From: Parvibaculum sp045863935
GTDB taxonomy: Bacteria > Pseudomonadota > Alphaproteobacteria > Parvibaculales > Parvibaculaceae
Length of the DNA: 64,000 nt
Direction of reading: 5' to 3'
Assembly: GCF_045863935.1 (NCBI RefSeq)
Contig: NZ_BTVP01000010.1
Span: 1-64,000 of the forward strand
Shown here: in pieces, positions 1 through 8,981 of the stretch
Layout: every line of letters begins with the position of its first letter
Numbering within the stretch: the first letter of the stretch is position 1
Program-made: the position numbers and the translations under genes
Notes under the pieces: model-generated
What the model saw: the letters and a program-made list of their open reading frames with translations, nothing else
What the model was told of the DNA's origin: nothing
Database searches by the model: none

Positions 1-427
1 CATACCGGAGCCTGCCGTATCTGGGGACGGCGATCGGAGAAATGATGCCATCGGCGTGGAGATCGCGGTGATAGATCGCACCGCAATCCTCCGGACATTC
101 GCGGATCGCCGCCAGCAGCGCATCGACAGCGCCCTCGGCGAGTTCGTCGTCACTGTCCACGAAAGCAATCCATTCGCCTCGCGCCCGGGAGACGCCGCGG
201 CCGCGCGCGGAACAAACGCCCTTGTTCCGCTCCTGCACAAGAACGCTCAGTCGCGGATGCGAGAAAGCCCGAACCGCCGCAACGCTGTCGTCGGTGGACG
301 CATCGTCGACCACAATCACCTCGACATTCTCGCCCGCCTGGGAAAGACAGCTGCGAAGACAGCGCCCGATCAGTGCCACCCGGTTATAGACGGGCACGAC
401 GATGGTAAGATCAATCGCCCCGCTCAT
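1..427 (-). CDS. Glycosyltransferase family 2, 3' part cut by window edge
   Basis: The minus strand encodes the first 142 residues of a GT-A fold glycosyltransferase. It starts MSGAIDLTIVVPVYNR, the usual GT2 opening. A nucleotide-binding acidic stretch (VIVVDDASTDDS) lies near residue 40 and the metal-binding DXD-like motif (FVDSDDE) near residue 93. Such cytoplasmic enzymes transfer a sugar from a nucleotide-sugar donor to a lipid-linked oligosaccharide. The ATG overlaps the TGA of the upstream GT2 gene as ATGA, so the two are translationally coupled. The C-terminal acceptor-binding half lies outside the window. Donor and acceptor cannot be read from the sequence. Confidence 0.88.
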   Translation of the reverse strand, partial: MSGAIDLTIVVPVYNRVALIGRCLRSCLSQAGENVEVIVVDDASTDDSVAAVRAFSHPRLSVLVQERNKGVCSARGRGVSRARGEWIAFVDSDDELAEGAVDALLAAIRECPEDCGAIYHRDLHADGIISPIAVPRYGRLRY

Positions 428-1413
428 ACTCTCTTCTCATCCACTTTCGGCTCGCCCCGCCCTGCCGCCATTGCCTGGACGCGCTTGACCCAGCGAGATA
501 CGCCTTTCCGCAGACCAGATGGAAACAAGGCCAGAACGGCAATCGCATAGGCTCGCCGATTGAAGGGGTCCAGCCGAAGCGCGCCGAGGAGATATCGCCA
601 CCCCTCCAGATTCAGACCTTCGGAAAGATAGGCGGAAGCGATCTTGGAATGCCGGTAGGACTTCCGCCGTGCCTGCAGCCCCGCGAGGCGCGGCACGCGC
701 GCCATCGCGAGCTCGGCAACACGCTCGGCTGCCGCCTCCCAGCCCGCCATGTCCCGGGAGGCATTCCTTCCATGCCGGCGTTTGTACACAAGCCCTCCGG
801 GCACATACTGAATCGACCAGTCCTGTGCAATCCGGAGAACCATGTCGGAGTCCTCCGCAAGGCGAAGCTCGGTGTTGAACAGGCCAGCCTTTTCAAACAC
901 CTCGCGCCGGTAGACGGTGCTCGAAGGGATGACGGGTCCACCCCTGACAAAAAAGCGCTCGAGCAGGTTTGGATCGCTGGCCGCGTAGCGGCGGACCTGA
1001 AAGAGCTTCGCATCGGATATGCCGGCGTCGGAGAAATCATAGAAATCGCTGTAGACGAGGCCGATGCGATCATCGCTTTCGAGGCGGGGCAGCTGCAGCT
1101 CGAGCTTGCGCGGCGCCCAGATGTCGTCCCCGTCCAGAACCGCAATGAAAGCGCCGGAGGCCTCGGCCAGCGCCATGTTACGGGCGGCGGAAGGCCCTAT
1201 CCCCGATGCCTTCAGGATTTTCAGTTTGCCTATCTCGTGAGCAAGCCCCTTCAGAATGGACTCGGATTGGTCGGTGGAGCCATCGTTAACGACGATGATC
1301 TCGCTCACGCGCCCATACGCCGTCTGGGCAGTCACGCTTCTGATAGCCTGCTCGATAAAGGCCGCCTCGTTGTGGCAGGTCATGATCACCGAGACATTGC
1401 CGGCGGCACCCAT
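424..1413 (-). CDS. Glycosyltransferase family 2
   Basis: A 329-residue GT2 enzyme. It begins with the family signature VSVIMTCHNE, followed by IIVVNDGSTDQS near residue 40 and the DXD-type metal site VLDGDDIW near residue 95. A basic C-terminal tail (RWVKRVQAMAAGRG) may contact the membrane. It is expected to add a sugar to an undecaprenyl-linked repeat unit on the cytoplasmic face. It is first of a two-gene minus-strand unit and its stop overlaps the next start (ATGA). The start is the ATG at 1413, which has a poor Shine-Dalgarno. The 160-base gap to the divergent Wzy-like gene presumably holds both promoters. Sugar specificity is unknown. Confidence 0.9.
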   Translation of the reverse strand: MGAAGNVSVIMTCHNEAAFIEQAIRSVTAQTAYGRVSEIIVVNDGSTDQSESILKGLAHEIGKLKILKASGIGPSAARNMALAEASGAFIAVLDGDDIWAPRKLELQLPRLESDDRIGLVYSDFYDFSDAGISDAKLFQVRRYAASDPNLLERFFVRGGPVIPSSTVYRREVFEKAGLFNTELRLAEDSDMVLRIAQDWSIQYVPGGLVYKRRHGRNASRDMAGWEAAAERVAELAMARVPRLAGLQARRKSYRHSKIASAYLSEGLNLEGWRYLLGALRLDPFNRRAYAIAVLALFPSGLRKGVSRWVKRVQAMAAGRGEPKVDEKRV

Positions 1414-1573
1414 GTCGACTATCCGTCTGCTAGCGTTAAGACCTCAGCATGGCATTTCCGCTCCATTGACGGCCAGCCAAGTATGCAAGCTATCTTACTT
1501 CGGCTACTTTAAATATGGCAGTCAGAGCGTTGCTGCCCCTCCGAAACCGCCTGCCCGCCGGACCGATCGCCGC

Positions 1574-2953
1574 ATGGAGACAGCATACATTTCCGAGTCC
1601 CGCTCTCCCGCGCAACACCTGGGACAACGCTCAGGTGCGGCCGGACGATGGGCGTGCATCATCCTCGGCTTGATTTGCGCCACCATGTTTCTGGACACGC
1701 AGTTTCACGCGGCAGGAGCAAAGATACGCCTTTTCGACGTTGCATTCGCAGCCGTTACCGCAGTCTACGCCCTCTCGATTCTCGTATCGCGACGGGTAAG
1801 ACGCGTGCCGGGGGGAAGCTTCATCCTCGCCTTCTCCGCACTCACCCTCTACTGGGTCCTGAACGCATTCTTTCTCACATCCCCAACGGATGCCCTCAAG
1901 GAACTGCTGCAGGCGGTCAGCTTCATCGCGTTTTTCTGGATACTGAAAGACCTGCTGGCCGAAGAGGGGAATTTCCAGATTTTCCTGGTCAGTCTTTTCG
2001 TGGGTATCTGGGGCTTGTCCATTGCGAATGCCGCGGTGTTCATTACCAGCGGAACCTTCTATGGCTTCAAAACCATGGGGGCGATAAAGCTCACCCATAG
2101 CTACAGCCTGGTGCTCACCGCCGTAACCGCCGGCTACTGGTTTGGCCGGAAAAACTGGTATCTACCGCTGCTCCTGATCGTAGTTGCAGCAGCGCTCACG
2201 ATCATGTCCGGCGAGCGAAAGGCCTGGCTCGCGGCCGTGGCCGCCATTGTCGTTGCGTCAGCCTTCACGGAAACAGGAAGACTAGCCACGTCCCGGGTCC
2301 TGCAGCGTGGGCTCCTGATCTTCGCGGTCGCACTCCCCCTTGTCCTTGTCGCGCAGGCTTCTTCGGAACGAAGCTATCTGACGAAGCAGGTCAACAGCAC
2401 GCTCTCTGCCTTCGATAAATACTTCAACCCTGCCTATAACCCAATCGCCGACACGAGAGAGTCCATCAGCAACCGCGTGCGCCTTTACGTGTCCGACCAG
2501 GCGTGGTCTGTCTTTGAAGAGAACCCGGTCTTCGGGCTGGGCGTGAACCAGTTCATCACCTATATCGAACAGCGTTCGAGCGGGTTGCCCGAGGCGTTTT
2601 CACAAGGCATTCACAACGAATATCTACGCACCGCAGCAGAAACCGGTCTCGTGGGGCTTGCGCTCTACCTGGCGGTTCTTTTCATCGTCATGAAAAGAGC
2701 TGTGCTCTGCGTCCGCTCGATGCCCTTCCTCAACCGCTCGCTTCAATTCAGAACGCGCATGGGTATTTCGTTGCTCGCATTCGGCCTCGTCATGAACGCG
2801 TTCAAGGCGAGCACCGGCCTGAGCGTGCTGATCATCTTCTTGCCAGCCGTACTCTTGTTCTTCCCTTCCCGGAGCATCCGCTTGCCGAACGGCGGGCGCC
2901 GCCTTGCATCGGCCGACCGGGTCGGACGGGATCCTGCGGACACGACCGTTTAA
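1574..2953 (+). CDS. Wzy-type polymerase / O-antigen ligase family membrane protein
   Basis: A 459-residue polytopic membrane protein with many hydrophobic segments and the Wzy_C/O-antigen ligase features. A Gly/Arg-rich loop (IMSGERKAWLAA) falls near residue 220. A large periplasmic loop near residues 270-355 contains FGLGVNQFITY and a conserved His (GIHNEYLRTAAETGLVGL). These residues characterise enzymes that polymerise or ligate undecaprenyl-linked repeat units in the periplasm. The frame is open upstream to 1256, but that part overlaps the divergent glycosyltransferase gene and looks non-coding, so the ATG at 1574 (METAYISES) is chosen. The sulfotransferase gene follows 19 bases downstream, probably in one transcript. 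Polymerase versus ligase cannot be decided from sequence. Confidence 0.85.
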   Translation: METAYISESRSPAQHLGQRSGAAGRWACIILGLICATMFLDTQFHAAGAKIRLFDVAFAAVTAVYALSILVSRRVRRVPGGSFILAFSALTLYWVLNAFFLTSPTDALKELLQAVSFIAFFWILKDLLAEEGNFQIFLVSLFVGIWGLSIANAAVFITSGTFYGFKTMGAIKLTHSYSLVLTAVTAGYWFGRKNWYLPLLLIVVAAALTIMSGERKAWLAAVAAIVVASAFTETGRLATSRVLQRGLLIFAVALPLVLVAQASSERSYLTKQVNSTLSAFDKYFNPAYNPIADTRESISNRVRLYVSDQAWSVFEENPVFGLGVNQFITYIEQRSSGLPEAFSQGIHNEYLRTAAETGLVGLALYLAVLFIVMKRAVLCVRSMPFLNRSLQFRTRMGISLLAFGLVMNAFKASTGLSVLIIFLPAVLLFFPSRSIRLPNGGRRLASADRVGRDPADTTV

Positions 2954-2972
2954 ATCTGGACGAAACCGGCAG

Positions 2973-3839
2973 ATGCTTCCGAATTTTCTCATAATTGGCG
3001 CGCAGAAGGCGGGTACGACCTGGCTTTACGACGTATTACGCCGTCATCCCGACATCTTCCTGCCGGACACGAAGGAACTCAGCTACTTTTCGCGTCTGGA
3101 TTCCGATGGCCGCGTGCTCGACCAGTTCACGCGGCTCGGCCGCGCCTGGTATGAAGATTTCTTCGCTCCCCGCCGGAGCGAACGCGCTGTTGGCGAAGTA
3201 TCTCCCATGTATCTCTGCGACGACGCAGCGCCGGAGCGCATTGCCGCCATGCTTCCGGATGTGAAACTGATCGCCGTTCTGAGAGATCCCGTGGAGCGCG
3301 CGGCTTCCGAGTACTGGATGACCTATAACAAGCGGGCATCCATGCCGCCATTGATGGATCTCGCCGAAGACGGCAGCAACCTCATCGTAAGGCGCGGCCT
3401 CTATGGCGCGCAGATCGAGCGCTATCTACGTCATTTTCCGCGCGAGAACTTGCTGATCCTCATATTCGAGGAAGTCATGGCCGATCGCGATCGCGCACTC
3501 GACCGGCTTTGCAACTTTCTGGGTGTCGATCCGGCTCTTCAGCCGAGAGACGACCTCCATCGTGCATCGAATCCGGCCACAGCCTACCGCTGGCGATGGC
3601 TCCACACGACATCCGTGAAAGCAGCTTCGGCCTTGAGAGCAACCAGGGCACTCTCCTGGCTCCCGCGCCTCCTGAAGAGAGCGGGCTTCAACAAAAAAAT
3701 AAGGGCGCTGAACGCCGTGGAGTTCGACAAGCCGGAGCTGACCGAAGAAGAGCGTCATACGCTGCGCTCCCTGTACGTGGCGGACCGGGAGAGGCTCGAG
3801 AAATTTCTGGGCAGGAAAATCGAGGCATGGCCACGGTAG
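2973..3839 (+). CDS. Sulfotransferase family protein (PAPS-dependent)
   Basis: A 288-residue cytosolic sulfotransferase fold. The 5'-phosphosulfate loop is IIGAQKAGTTWLYD at residues 7-20. The 3'-phosphate-binding motif is VLRDPVERAASEYW near residues 95-108. Family members move sulfate from PAPS to sugar or other hydroxyls. Its position directly behind a Wzy-like gene in a polysaccharide locus suggests a sugar acceptor, by inference. The start is the ATG at 2973 because translation from there begins just before the P-loop; an in-frame ATG at 2904 would lie inside the preceding gene. No PAPS-synthesis genes occur in the window. The gene ends 19 bases before a convergent glycosyltransferase gene. 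Confidence 0.88.
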   Translation: MLPNFLIIGAQKAGTTWLYDVLRRHPDIFLPDTKELSYFSRLDSDGRVLDQFTRLGRAWYEDFFAPRRSERAVGEVSPMYLCDDAAPERIAAMLPDVKLIAVLRDPVERAASEYWMTYNKRASMPPLMDLAEDGSNLIVRRGLYGAQIERYLRHFPRENLLILIFEEVMADRDRALDRLCNFLGVDPALQPRDDLHRASNPATAYRWRWLHTTSVKAASALRATRALSWLPRLLKRAGFNKKIRALNAVEFDKPELTEEERHTLRSLYVADRERLEKFLGRKIEAWPR

Positions 3840-3858
3840 GCGGAGGAAGCGTCTTCCC

Positions 3859-5034
3859 CTACAGCGAGCCGGGCGCGAGGGATGTGCCGAAGCCCGTCAG
3901 GCAATCTTCGTAGACCGTTTCGATCCTGTCCGTCATTATACGCGCGTCCCATTCAGAGAGATCGGTTGCCGCGCTCGCGGCGGCGAAGCTTGCGCGAAGC
4001 CCGGTGTCCCGCATCAACTTCTCTACTCCCTCGGCAACGCCATCGAGCCGGTCCCCTGCCACCACGAAACCATTCTCGCCGTCGCGGATAACGCGCTCGA
4101 TCCCCGGAAGCGCCGAAGCGACGACAGGCTTTCCGGCAATGACATACTGGACGATCGAGCGGGGCAACCCTTCCCGCTGCGAAGCGAACACGCAAATGTC
4201 GCAGCCGGCCACGACCCGCTCCACATCTTCCCGGAAACCCAGGATGCGTACACGCTCGCCAATACCCTTGTCCCGAATGAACCGTTCGAGTTCGGGCCGT
4301 TCCGGACCGTCGCCCGCAAGCACGAGGAACAGGTCCTTGTTCTTTGCAAGCAGCGGCATCGCCGCTTGCAGGAGTTCAAGATGCCGCTTCCGCCTTTCGA
4401 GGACAGCGACGTAACCGGCGATCACGGCGCCGTCGCAGGATTGTCTCAAAGCCGAGATGTCGTCCGCAGGACGCGCATTTCGAAACCGCTCAACATCCAT
4501 GCCGCTCCTGATGACGAAATGATTGTCATTCGTCCCCAGCCCATAGTCGAGGCAGAGGTCGCGCATACCCTCGCTGACATCGATGAAGGCATGGGTACGC
4601 AACGCCGTGAGCTTTTCCAGCAGAACGTACACGATGCGCTTCAAGAAGGGTTCACTCGTGAAGGGAAGAATGTGCACACCGTGAACGACCTTGGCGGGCA
4701 GCCAGGCAAGAGCGGCAAGACGCCCCACAATGCCGGCCTTGCTCGTATGCGTGTGAACGATGTCGGGGCGGACCCGGCGATAGAGCCTCGCCAGACCGGC
4801 CAAGGCGGCGAGATCTCTCGCCGGCGAAATCTCGCGCACCAGCAACGGAATCTCTACCGCCCTGACGCGCGGATCGAGCTGACCGCGCATGCGCTCCGTC
4901 CAGTCCCGTCCATAGACGAGCCACACCTCATGCCCCGCTTCGGCTTGATGGTTGCAGGTCAGAAGCGTGTTCTCATCCGCCCCGCCATTAACGAAGCGGG
5001 TTATGACGTGAACGATGCGGAGGCTGGAGGACAT
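3859..5034 (-). CDS. Glycosyltransferase family 4
   Basis: A 391-residue GT-B fold glycosyltransferase. The N-terminal domain opens with LRIVHVITRFVNGGADENT and contains the VHTHTSKAG motif near residue 95. The C-terminal domain carries AGYVAVLERRKRHLELLQA, LVLAGDGPERPELER and the GT4 E-X7-E region (FASQREGLPRSIVQY). These enzymes use nucleotide sugars with retention of configuration. The reading frame stays open far upstream (to 6402) over another gene; the real start is the ATG at 5034. The gene is a single minus-strand cistron between two plus-strand units. The likely role is assembly of the surface polysaccharide repeat unit; the sugar is unknown. Confidence 0.9.
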   Translation of the reverse strand: MSSSLRIVHVITRFVNGGADENTLLTCNHQAEAGHEVWLVYGRDWTERMRGQLDPRVRAVEIPLLVREISPARDLAALAGLARLYRRVRPDIVHTHTSKAGIVGRLAALAWLPAKVVHGVHILPFTSEPFLKRIVYVLLEKLTALRTHAFIDVSEGMRDLCLDYGLGTNDNHFVIRSGMDVERFRNARPADDISALRQSCDGAVIAGYVAVLERRKRHLELLQAAMPLLAKNKDLFLVLAGDGPERPELERFIRDKGIGERVRILGFREDVERVVAGCDICVFASQREGLPRSIVQYVIAGKPVVASALPGIERVIRDGENGFVVAGDRLDGVAEGVEKLMRDTGLRASFAAASAATDLSEWDARIMTDRIETVYEDCLTGFGTSLAPGSL

Positions 5035-5121
5035 GGAGCCGTGATGAAGGAAGTGTGGTTGAAATCGCCAATGCGTTTGTTGAAGAACTCTAGCAATATT
5101 TAGACAGAGGCAGGATAAAAT

Positions 5122-6384
5122 ATGGCATGCTCCGAAACGGCCGGGCGGCAGCCTCCGGTCTCGACCGCCAGCAGACCCGTTCAGATCGGTACCGAATACG
5201 TGGACAGACCTCCCGGCACCTCTTCCCTGCACATCGTGCTCGTCCTGCCGACCTACCTGCCGGAGTCCTTCGGCGGCGCGGAACAGCAGAGCCGGAAGTT
5301 CGCGGCCACGCTGGTGCGCGAGGGCGTGAGGGTCACGCTGCTGGCACCGCGCATCGAGGCGGACACGCCCGCGCGCGAAACGAAGGACGGTGTCGAAATC
5401 GTCCGCTTCCGCCTGACGAGCCTGCCGAACCTCGGCGGCCGTCACTTTCTTTCCTTTGCCTGGTGGTCGCTGCGCACGGCCTGGTGGCTGTGGCGGCACA
5501 GGCAGAGCTACGACGTGGTTCACATCATCCACGGACGGCTGCACGCGGTTGGCCCGCTGATCGGCGCGAAACTCGCCGGGCGGCCGGCGCTCATCAAGTT
5601 CGGACGCGGCGGATACGATTTCGACATCGACACGGTGAAGAACAAGCGCCTCTTCGGCCCGCAATTCGCGGCGGTCATCAAGCGGCTGACGACGGGCTTC
5701 ATCGCCAACAGCGCGCAAATGGCTGACGATGTGGAACGCCACGGCATCGAAAAAGCCTTTGTTCATCGCATTCCGAACGGCGTCCTCATGCCGCAGGCCG
5801 AACCGCGCGCCGCGCGGGAGAGAGACGAAAGCATCTTCCTTTTCATGGGACGCTTCGACAGGGAAAAGGCTATCGATACCATGTTGCGAAGCTTTGCCAG
5901 CCTCGAATGCAAGAACGCCGCGAAGCTGATGCTCGTCGGCAACGGCCCGCGAGAGGAAGAGTTGAGGGCGCTTGCACAAGACCTCGGCATTGCCGCGCGC
6001 GTCGAATTCACGGGACGCCTGGACGATGTAACGCCGGCCTTGCGGAAAGCGGATTTTTATCTGTCTACGTCGCTTTCGGAAGGCATGTCGAACTCCGTAC
6101 TGGAAGCGATGAGCTTCGGCGTCGTGCCCGTGGTGACGCGCGTGAGCGGCGTCGAGGACATGGTGGAAGACGGAGCGAACGGTTATCTCTTCGAAGCGGG
6201 CGACGTTTCGAGTTGCGTGGAGGCGCTCGAAAGGGCCGCCGCGACACCACCGGACAGCCATGCGCGGATGAGCGCCGCCGCCCGCGAGACCCTCGCCGCA
6301 CGCTTCGGCATGGAGAGCGTGGCCGCGCAACACATGGCGCTCTACCGGACGCTGCCGGGGATAAGAGGGGCCGAAAAGGCCTGA
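5122..6384 (+). CDS. Glycosyltransferase family 4
   Basis: A 420-residue GT4 enzyme. After about 33 variable residues the Rossmann N-domain begins (IVLVLPTYLPESFGGAEQQS). The C-domain shows LFMGRFDREKAIDTMLRSF, LMLVGNGPREEELRALA and the catalytic/donor region STSLSEGMSNSVLEAMSFG. The start at 5122 follows an AGGCAGGA-like ribosome-binding site. It is divergent from the neighbouring GT4 gene, so the 87-base gap holds both promoters; that gap contains an A/T-rich stretch (CTAGCAATATTTAG) unlike the surrounding DNA. The sulfotransferase-like gene and a flippase follow on the same strand. Sugar specificity cannot be inferred. Confidence 0.9.
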   Translation: MACSETAGRQPPVSTASRPVQIGTEYVDRPPGTSSLHIVLVLPTYLPESFGGAEQQSRKFAATLVREGVRVTLLAPRIEADTPARETKDGVEIVRFRLTSLPNLGGRHFLSFAWWSLRTAWWLWRHRQSYDVVHIIHGRLHAVGPLIGAKLAGRPALIKFGRGGYDFDIDTVKNKRLFGPQFAAVIKRLTTGFIANSAQMADDVERHGIEKAFVHRIPNGVLMPQAEPRAARERDESIFLFMGRFDREKAIDTMLRSFASLECKNAAKLMLVGNGPREEELRALAQDLGIAARVEFTGRLDDVTPALRKADFYLSTSLSEGMSNSVLEAMSFGVVPVVTRVSGVEDMVEDGANGYLFEAGDVSSCVEALERAAATPPDSHARMSAAARETLAARFGMESVAAQHMALYRTLPGIRGAEKA

Positions 6385-6492
6385 AAAAGGGATGACTGTC
6401 ATCGAAATGTCATGCGAACGTCACATTCGAGGACGCAGACGCGCCGCGAGCACGGACAAAAAAACTTGTCCCCGGTTTGGACGAGGCCAGAA

Positions 6493-7347
6493 ATGAGCGA
6501 CATTGCCCGCGACGGAGAGCGAGCGAGGAGCATGAGGGGAGAGAGCCACCCGCTGCCGCCGCGCGCCTTCATCCTGGACTGCTTCGGTCGTGGCGGATCG
6601 AACATCGTCTGGAACATGATCGGCAGTTCGCCGGACGTGCTGGTGCCTTCGCGCGAATGGCACCAGGGCGTGTTCGGACAGCACCACAGACTGCGCAAGA
6701 CGATGCGCGCGATGGGACGCGTCATCGACTGGAACGCCGTTCCGGGTTTCACACGCATTGCCGCCGCCCGGACGGCGCGCACGATCTCGCCCGAAGCATG
6801 GGCGGAGAAGCCGGACGCGACGGCCACCGTCCTCAAAGTCATGGACTTCCATATCGTCTTCGCCTCCGCAATCGAGGCCGGTTTCGACTGGAGCCGCCAC
6901 ATCGTCCTGATGCGCCACCCGCTGCCCATGTGCGAAGGCCTCATCCGCGGCGGCGAAAGCGAGGCGCGCGCAGCCTCAAGCTACAACGGCGTCGCCGCGA
7001 ACATGGCGAGGGCCGCCCGCCGCCCGGATGCCCTCTCCGTCCGCTTCGAGGACATGATCGCGGACCCGGCTTCGTTCTACCGCCGGCTCGCCACGGACCT
7101 CGCGCTCCCGCCTTCGCCGGACGGCCTCGTCCGCTTCATGCAGAAGAAATTCGGCGCGGCGAGAACCACCGCCGACCATGGCGGGCGGGACGTCGTCCGC
7201 ATCGCGCCGGAGGAACTCCGTGAGCGGATAGATGCTAATGTGAACCGGGACGCGGTCGCGCGGCTGACGGCGGAGCAGCGCCGCCGCCTCTGGCAGGCGA
7301 CCGCCGACGCGGCGGCAACCCTCGGTTACGGCGAAACGGATTTCTGA
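6493..7347 (+). CDS. Sulfotransferase-like P-loop protein
   Basis: A 284-residue protein with a sulfotransferase-type nucleotide-binding opening: FILDCFGRGGSNIVWNMIGS near residues 22-41 and a 3'-phosphate-like motif VLMRHPLPMCEGLIRGGE near residue 137. The P-loop has GRGGSN where canonical members have GR(S/P)GTS, so activity is less certain than for the two other sulfotransferases nearby. The ATG at 6493 is preferred because the in-frame extension back to 6412 is Arg/Ser-rich and not protein-like, while a GAGGCC purine run precedes 6493. Only three bases separate its stop from the flippase start, indicating coupled translation. It could modify the repeat unit before flipping. Confidence 0.72.
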   Translation: MSDIARDGERARSMRGESHPLPPRAFILDCFGRGGSNIVWNMIGSSPDVLVPSREWHQGVFGQHHRLRKTMRAMGRVIDWNAVPGFTRIAAARTARTISPEAWAEKPDATATVLKVMDFHIVFASAIEAGFDWSRHIVLMRHPLPMCEGLIRGGESEARAASSYNGVAANMARAARRPDALSVRFEDMIADPASFYRRLATDLALPPSPDGLVRFMQKKFGAARTTADHGGRDVVRIAPEELRERIDANVNRDAVARLTAEQRRRLWQATADAAATLGYGETDF

Positions 7348-7350
7348 CCC

Positions 7351-8883
7351 ATGAGCAGCGATCAAACGCCGCCGCCCGACCCCGCGCCCGCCGCGAAACC
7401 GGGGCGCTCCCTCACCCAGAAAACGGTGAGCGGTTTCATCTGGTCCGCCGGCGGCAACGCGGCGCAGGTCGTGCTGCGCATGCTCGTCCTCGCGGTCCTT
7501 GCGCGCCTCCTCGAACCCAGCAGCTTCGGTATCGTGAGCGCCGCCCTCATCGTCATCAGCCTGCTCGAGGTGACGGGTCAGGTTGGCACCTCACAAGCGA
7601 TCATCCAGCGCCCGGACCTCGAACCCCGCGACATTCACACGGCGATCGGCTTCACGGCGCTCACGAGCTGCCTCATGGGCGCGCTGATCTTCATATTCGC
7701 CGCCGACATCGCGGCGCTTTTCGACATGCAGGGCGTCGAGCCCGCGGTGCAGCTTCTTGCCCTCGCCTTCCCGATCAAGGGCTTCTCCGCAGTGAGCGAA
7801 GCCTTGCTGCGACGGTGGATGCAGTTCCGGCGCCTCGCCGGCATCACCCTTGCGAGCTACATTTTCGGCTATGCGCTTGTCGCCCTCACGCTGGCCTATC
7901 TCGGCTGGGGCGTGCTCGCACTGGTCTATGGACAGATCGCCCAGACGGTCCTTCTCTCCCTCTGCCACATCGTCTTCACGCGCCATGTCTTCGGCTTCGG
8001 CTTCCACTGGCCCGCCCTGAAAGGCCTGCTCGTCTTCAGCGGCGGCATCTCGCTTTCGCGGTTTGCAAACTTTTTCGCAACGAACGCCGACAACTTCATT
8101 GTCGGCCGCATGCTTGGCGCGGAGGCGCTCGGCTTCTACTCCCGCGCCTTCAATTTCATGACGATGCCCGTGGGACTGTTGGGAAATGTGCTGGACCTGG
8201 TGCTTTATCCGGCCATGTCCTCGATCCAGACGGAAGAAGAAAGGCTGCGCCGCGCCTATCTTCTCGTCGTCGGCCTGATCGCGCTGACGGTGATGCCGCT
8301 CAGCGCCGTCATGGTCGCGCTGGGTCCGGAGATGATCCTCGTCGTGCTGGGCCCCAACTGGACGGAGGCCATCCTGCCGTTCCAGATTCTCTCATCCTGC
8401 CTTCTCTTCAGGATCGGCTACAAGGCGAACACGATCCTTGCCCGCGCCAAGGGCGCGGTCTATCGCAGCGCCTGGCGGCAATGGCTCTTTGCCGCTCTCG
8501 TCGTCCTTGGCGCATGGGCCGGTCACTTCCACGGCACGAGCGGGGTAGCGGCGGGCGTCGGCGTGGCGCTGGCCGCCCAGTTCCTGATGATGCTCGACTT
8601 CGGACGCAGGCTCACTTCGGCCAGCCCCGGCGATCTCGCGCGCGTTCACGCGCGTCATCTGACGGTTGCGCTGCTGACGGGCGGGGGTACCTACGCTTTT
8701 GCAGCAGTGGCGCGGGCGTATGAAATGCCACATCTTGTTGTTGTAGTGGCCGGCGGATTGGCGGCGGCGTCTGTAATGCTGGCGATACAGTTACTCATGC
8801 CGCATCTTTATGGCGAAGAAGGAGCTTGGATCAAAGACACAGTCACGAGCCAGATCGCAAGAAAGATGCATCGGGCGAGATAA
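7351..8883 (+). CDS. Wzx-type lipopolysaccharide/oligosaccharide flippase (MOP superfamily)
   Basis: A 510-residue integral membrane protein with about 12-14 hydrophobic segments. It has the Wzx/MOP hallmarks: TVSGFIWSAGGNAAQVVLR at the first helix, LARLLEPSSFGIVSAAL, and NADNFIVGRMLGAEALGFYSRAFNF in the middle. Such flippases move undecaprenyl-linked repeat units across the inner membrane for Wzy polymerisation. It directly follows a sulfotransferase-like gene (3-base gap) and a GT4 gene. A second flippase occurs at 42884-44401, so the window encodes two complete flipping steps, consistent with two distinct polymers. Confidence 0.9.
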   Translation: MSSDQTPPPDPAPAAKPGRSLTQKTVSGFIWSAGGNAAQVVLRMLVLAVLARLLEPSSFGIVSAALIVISLLEVTGQVGTSQAIIQRPDLEPRDIHTAIGFTALTSCLMGALIFIFAADIAALFDMQGVEPAVQLLALAFPIKGFSAVSEALLRRWMQFRRLAGITLASYIFGYALVALTLAYLGWGVLALVYGQIAQTVLLSLCHIVFTRHVFGFGFHWPALKGLLVFSGGISLSRFANFFATNADNFIVGRMLGAEALGFYSRAFNFMTMPVGLLGNVLDLVLYPAMSSIQTEEERLRRAYLLVVGLIALTVMPLSAVMVALGPEMILVVLGPNWTEAILPFQILSSCLLFRIGYKANTILARAKGAVYRSAWRQWLFAALVVLGAWAGHFHGTSGVAAGVGVALAAQFLMMLDFGRRLTSASPGDLARVHARHLTVALLTGGGTYAFAAVARAYEMPHLVVVVAGGLAAASVMLAIQLLMPHLYGEEGAWIKDTVTSQIARKMHRAR

Positions 8884-8981
8884 TGTTCGGTTTAATCGCT
8901 TTTCCAAATTTGTCGGTATTATGAGCGCGCGAGCCACACCTGAACACCACCGGTACAACCAACTTTGGCGAGATTTCATCT

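Noticed and set aside
56..550. Plus-strand open frame of 164 codons
   Set aside because: It is antisense to the two GT2 genes, Arg/His-rich, and lacks a domain or ribosome-binding site.
5035..6402. Upstream extension of the minus-strand GT4 gene to an 847-residue protein
   Set aside because: The extension is antisense to a well-supported GT4 gene and has no protein-like composition; the GT4 domain starts at the ATG at 5034.
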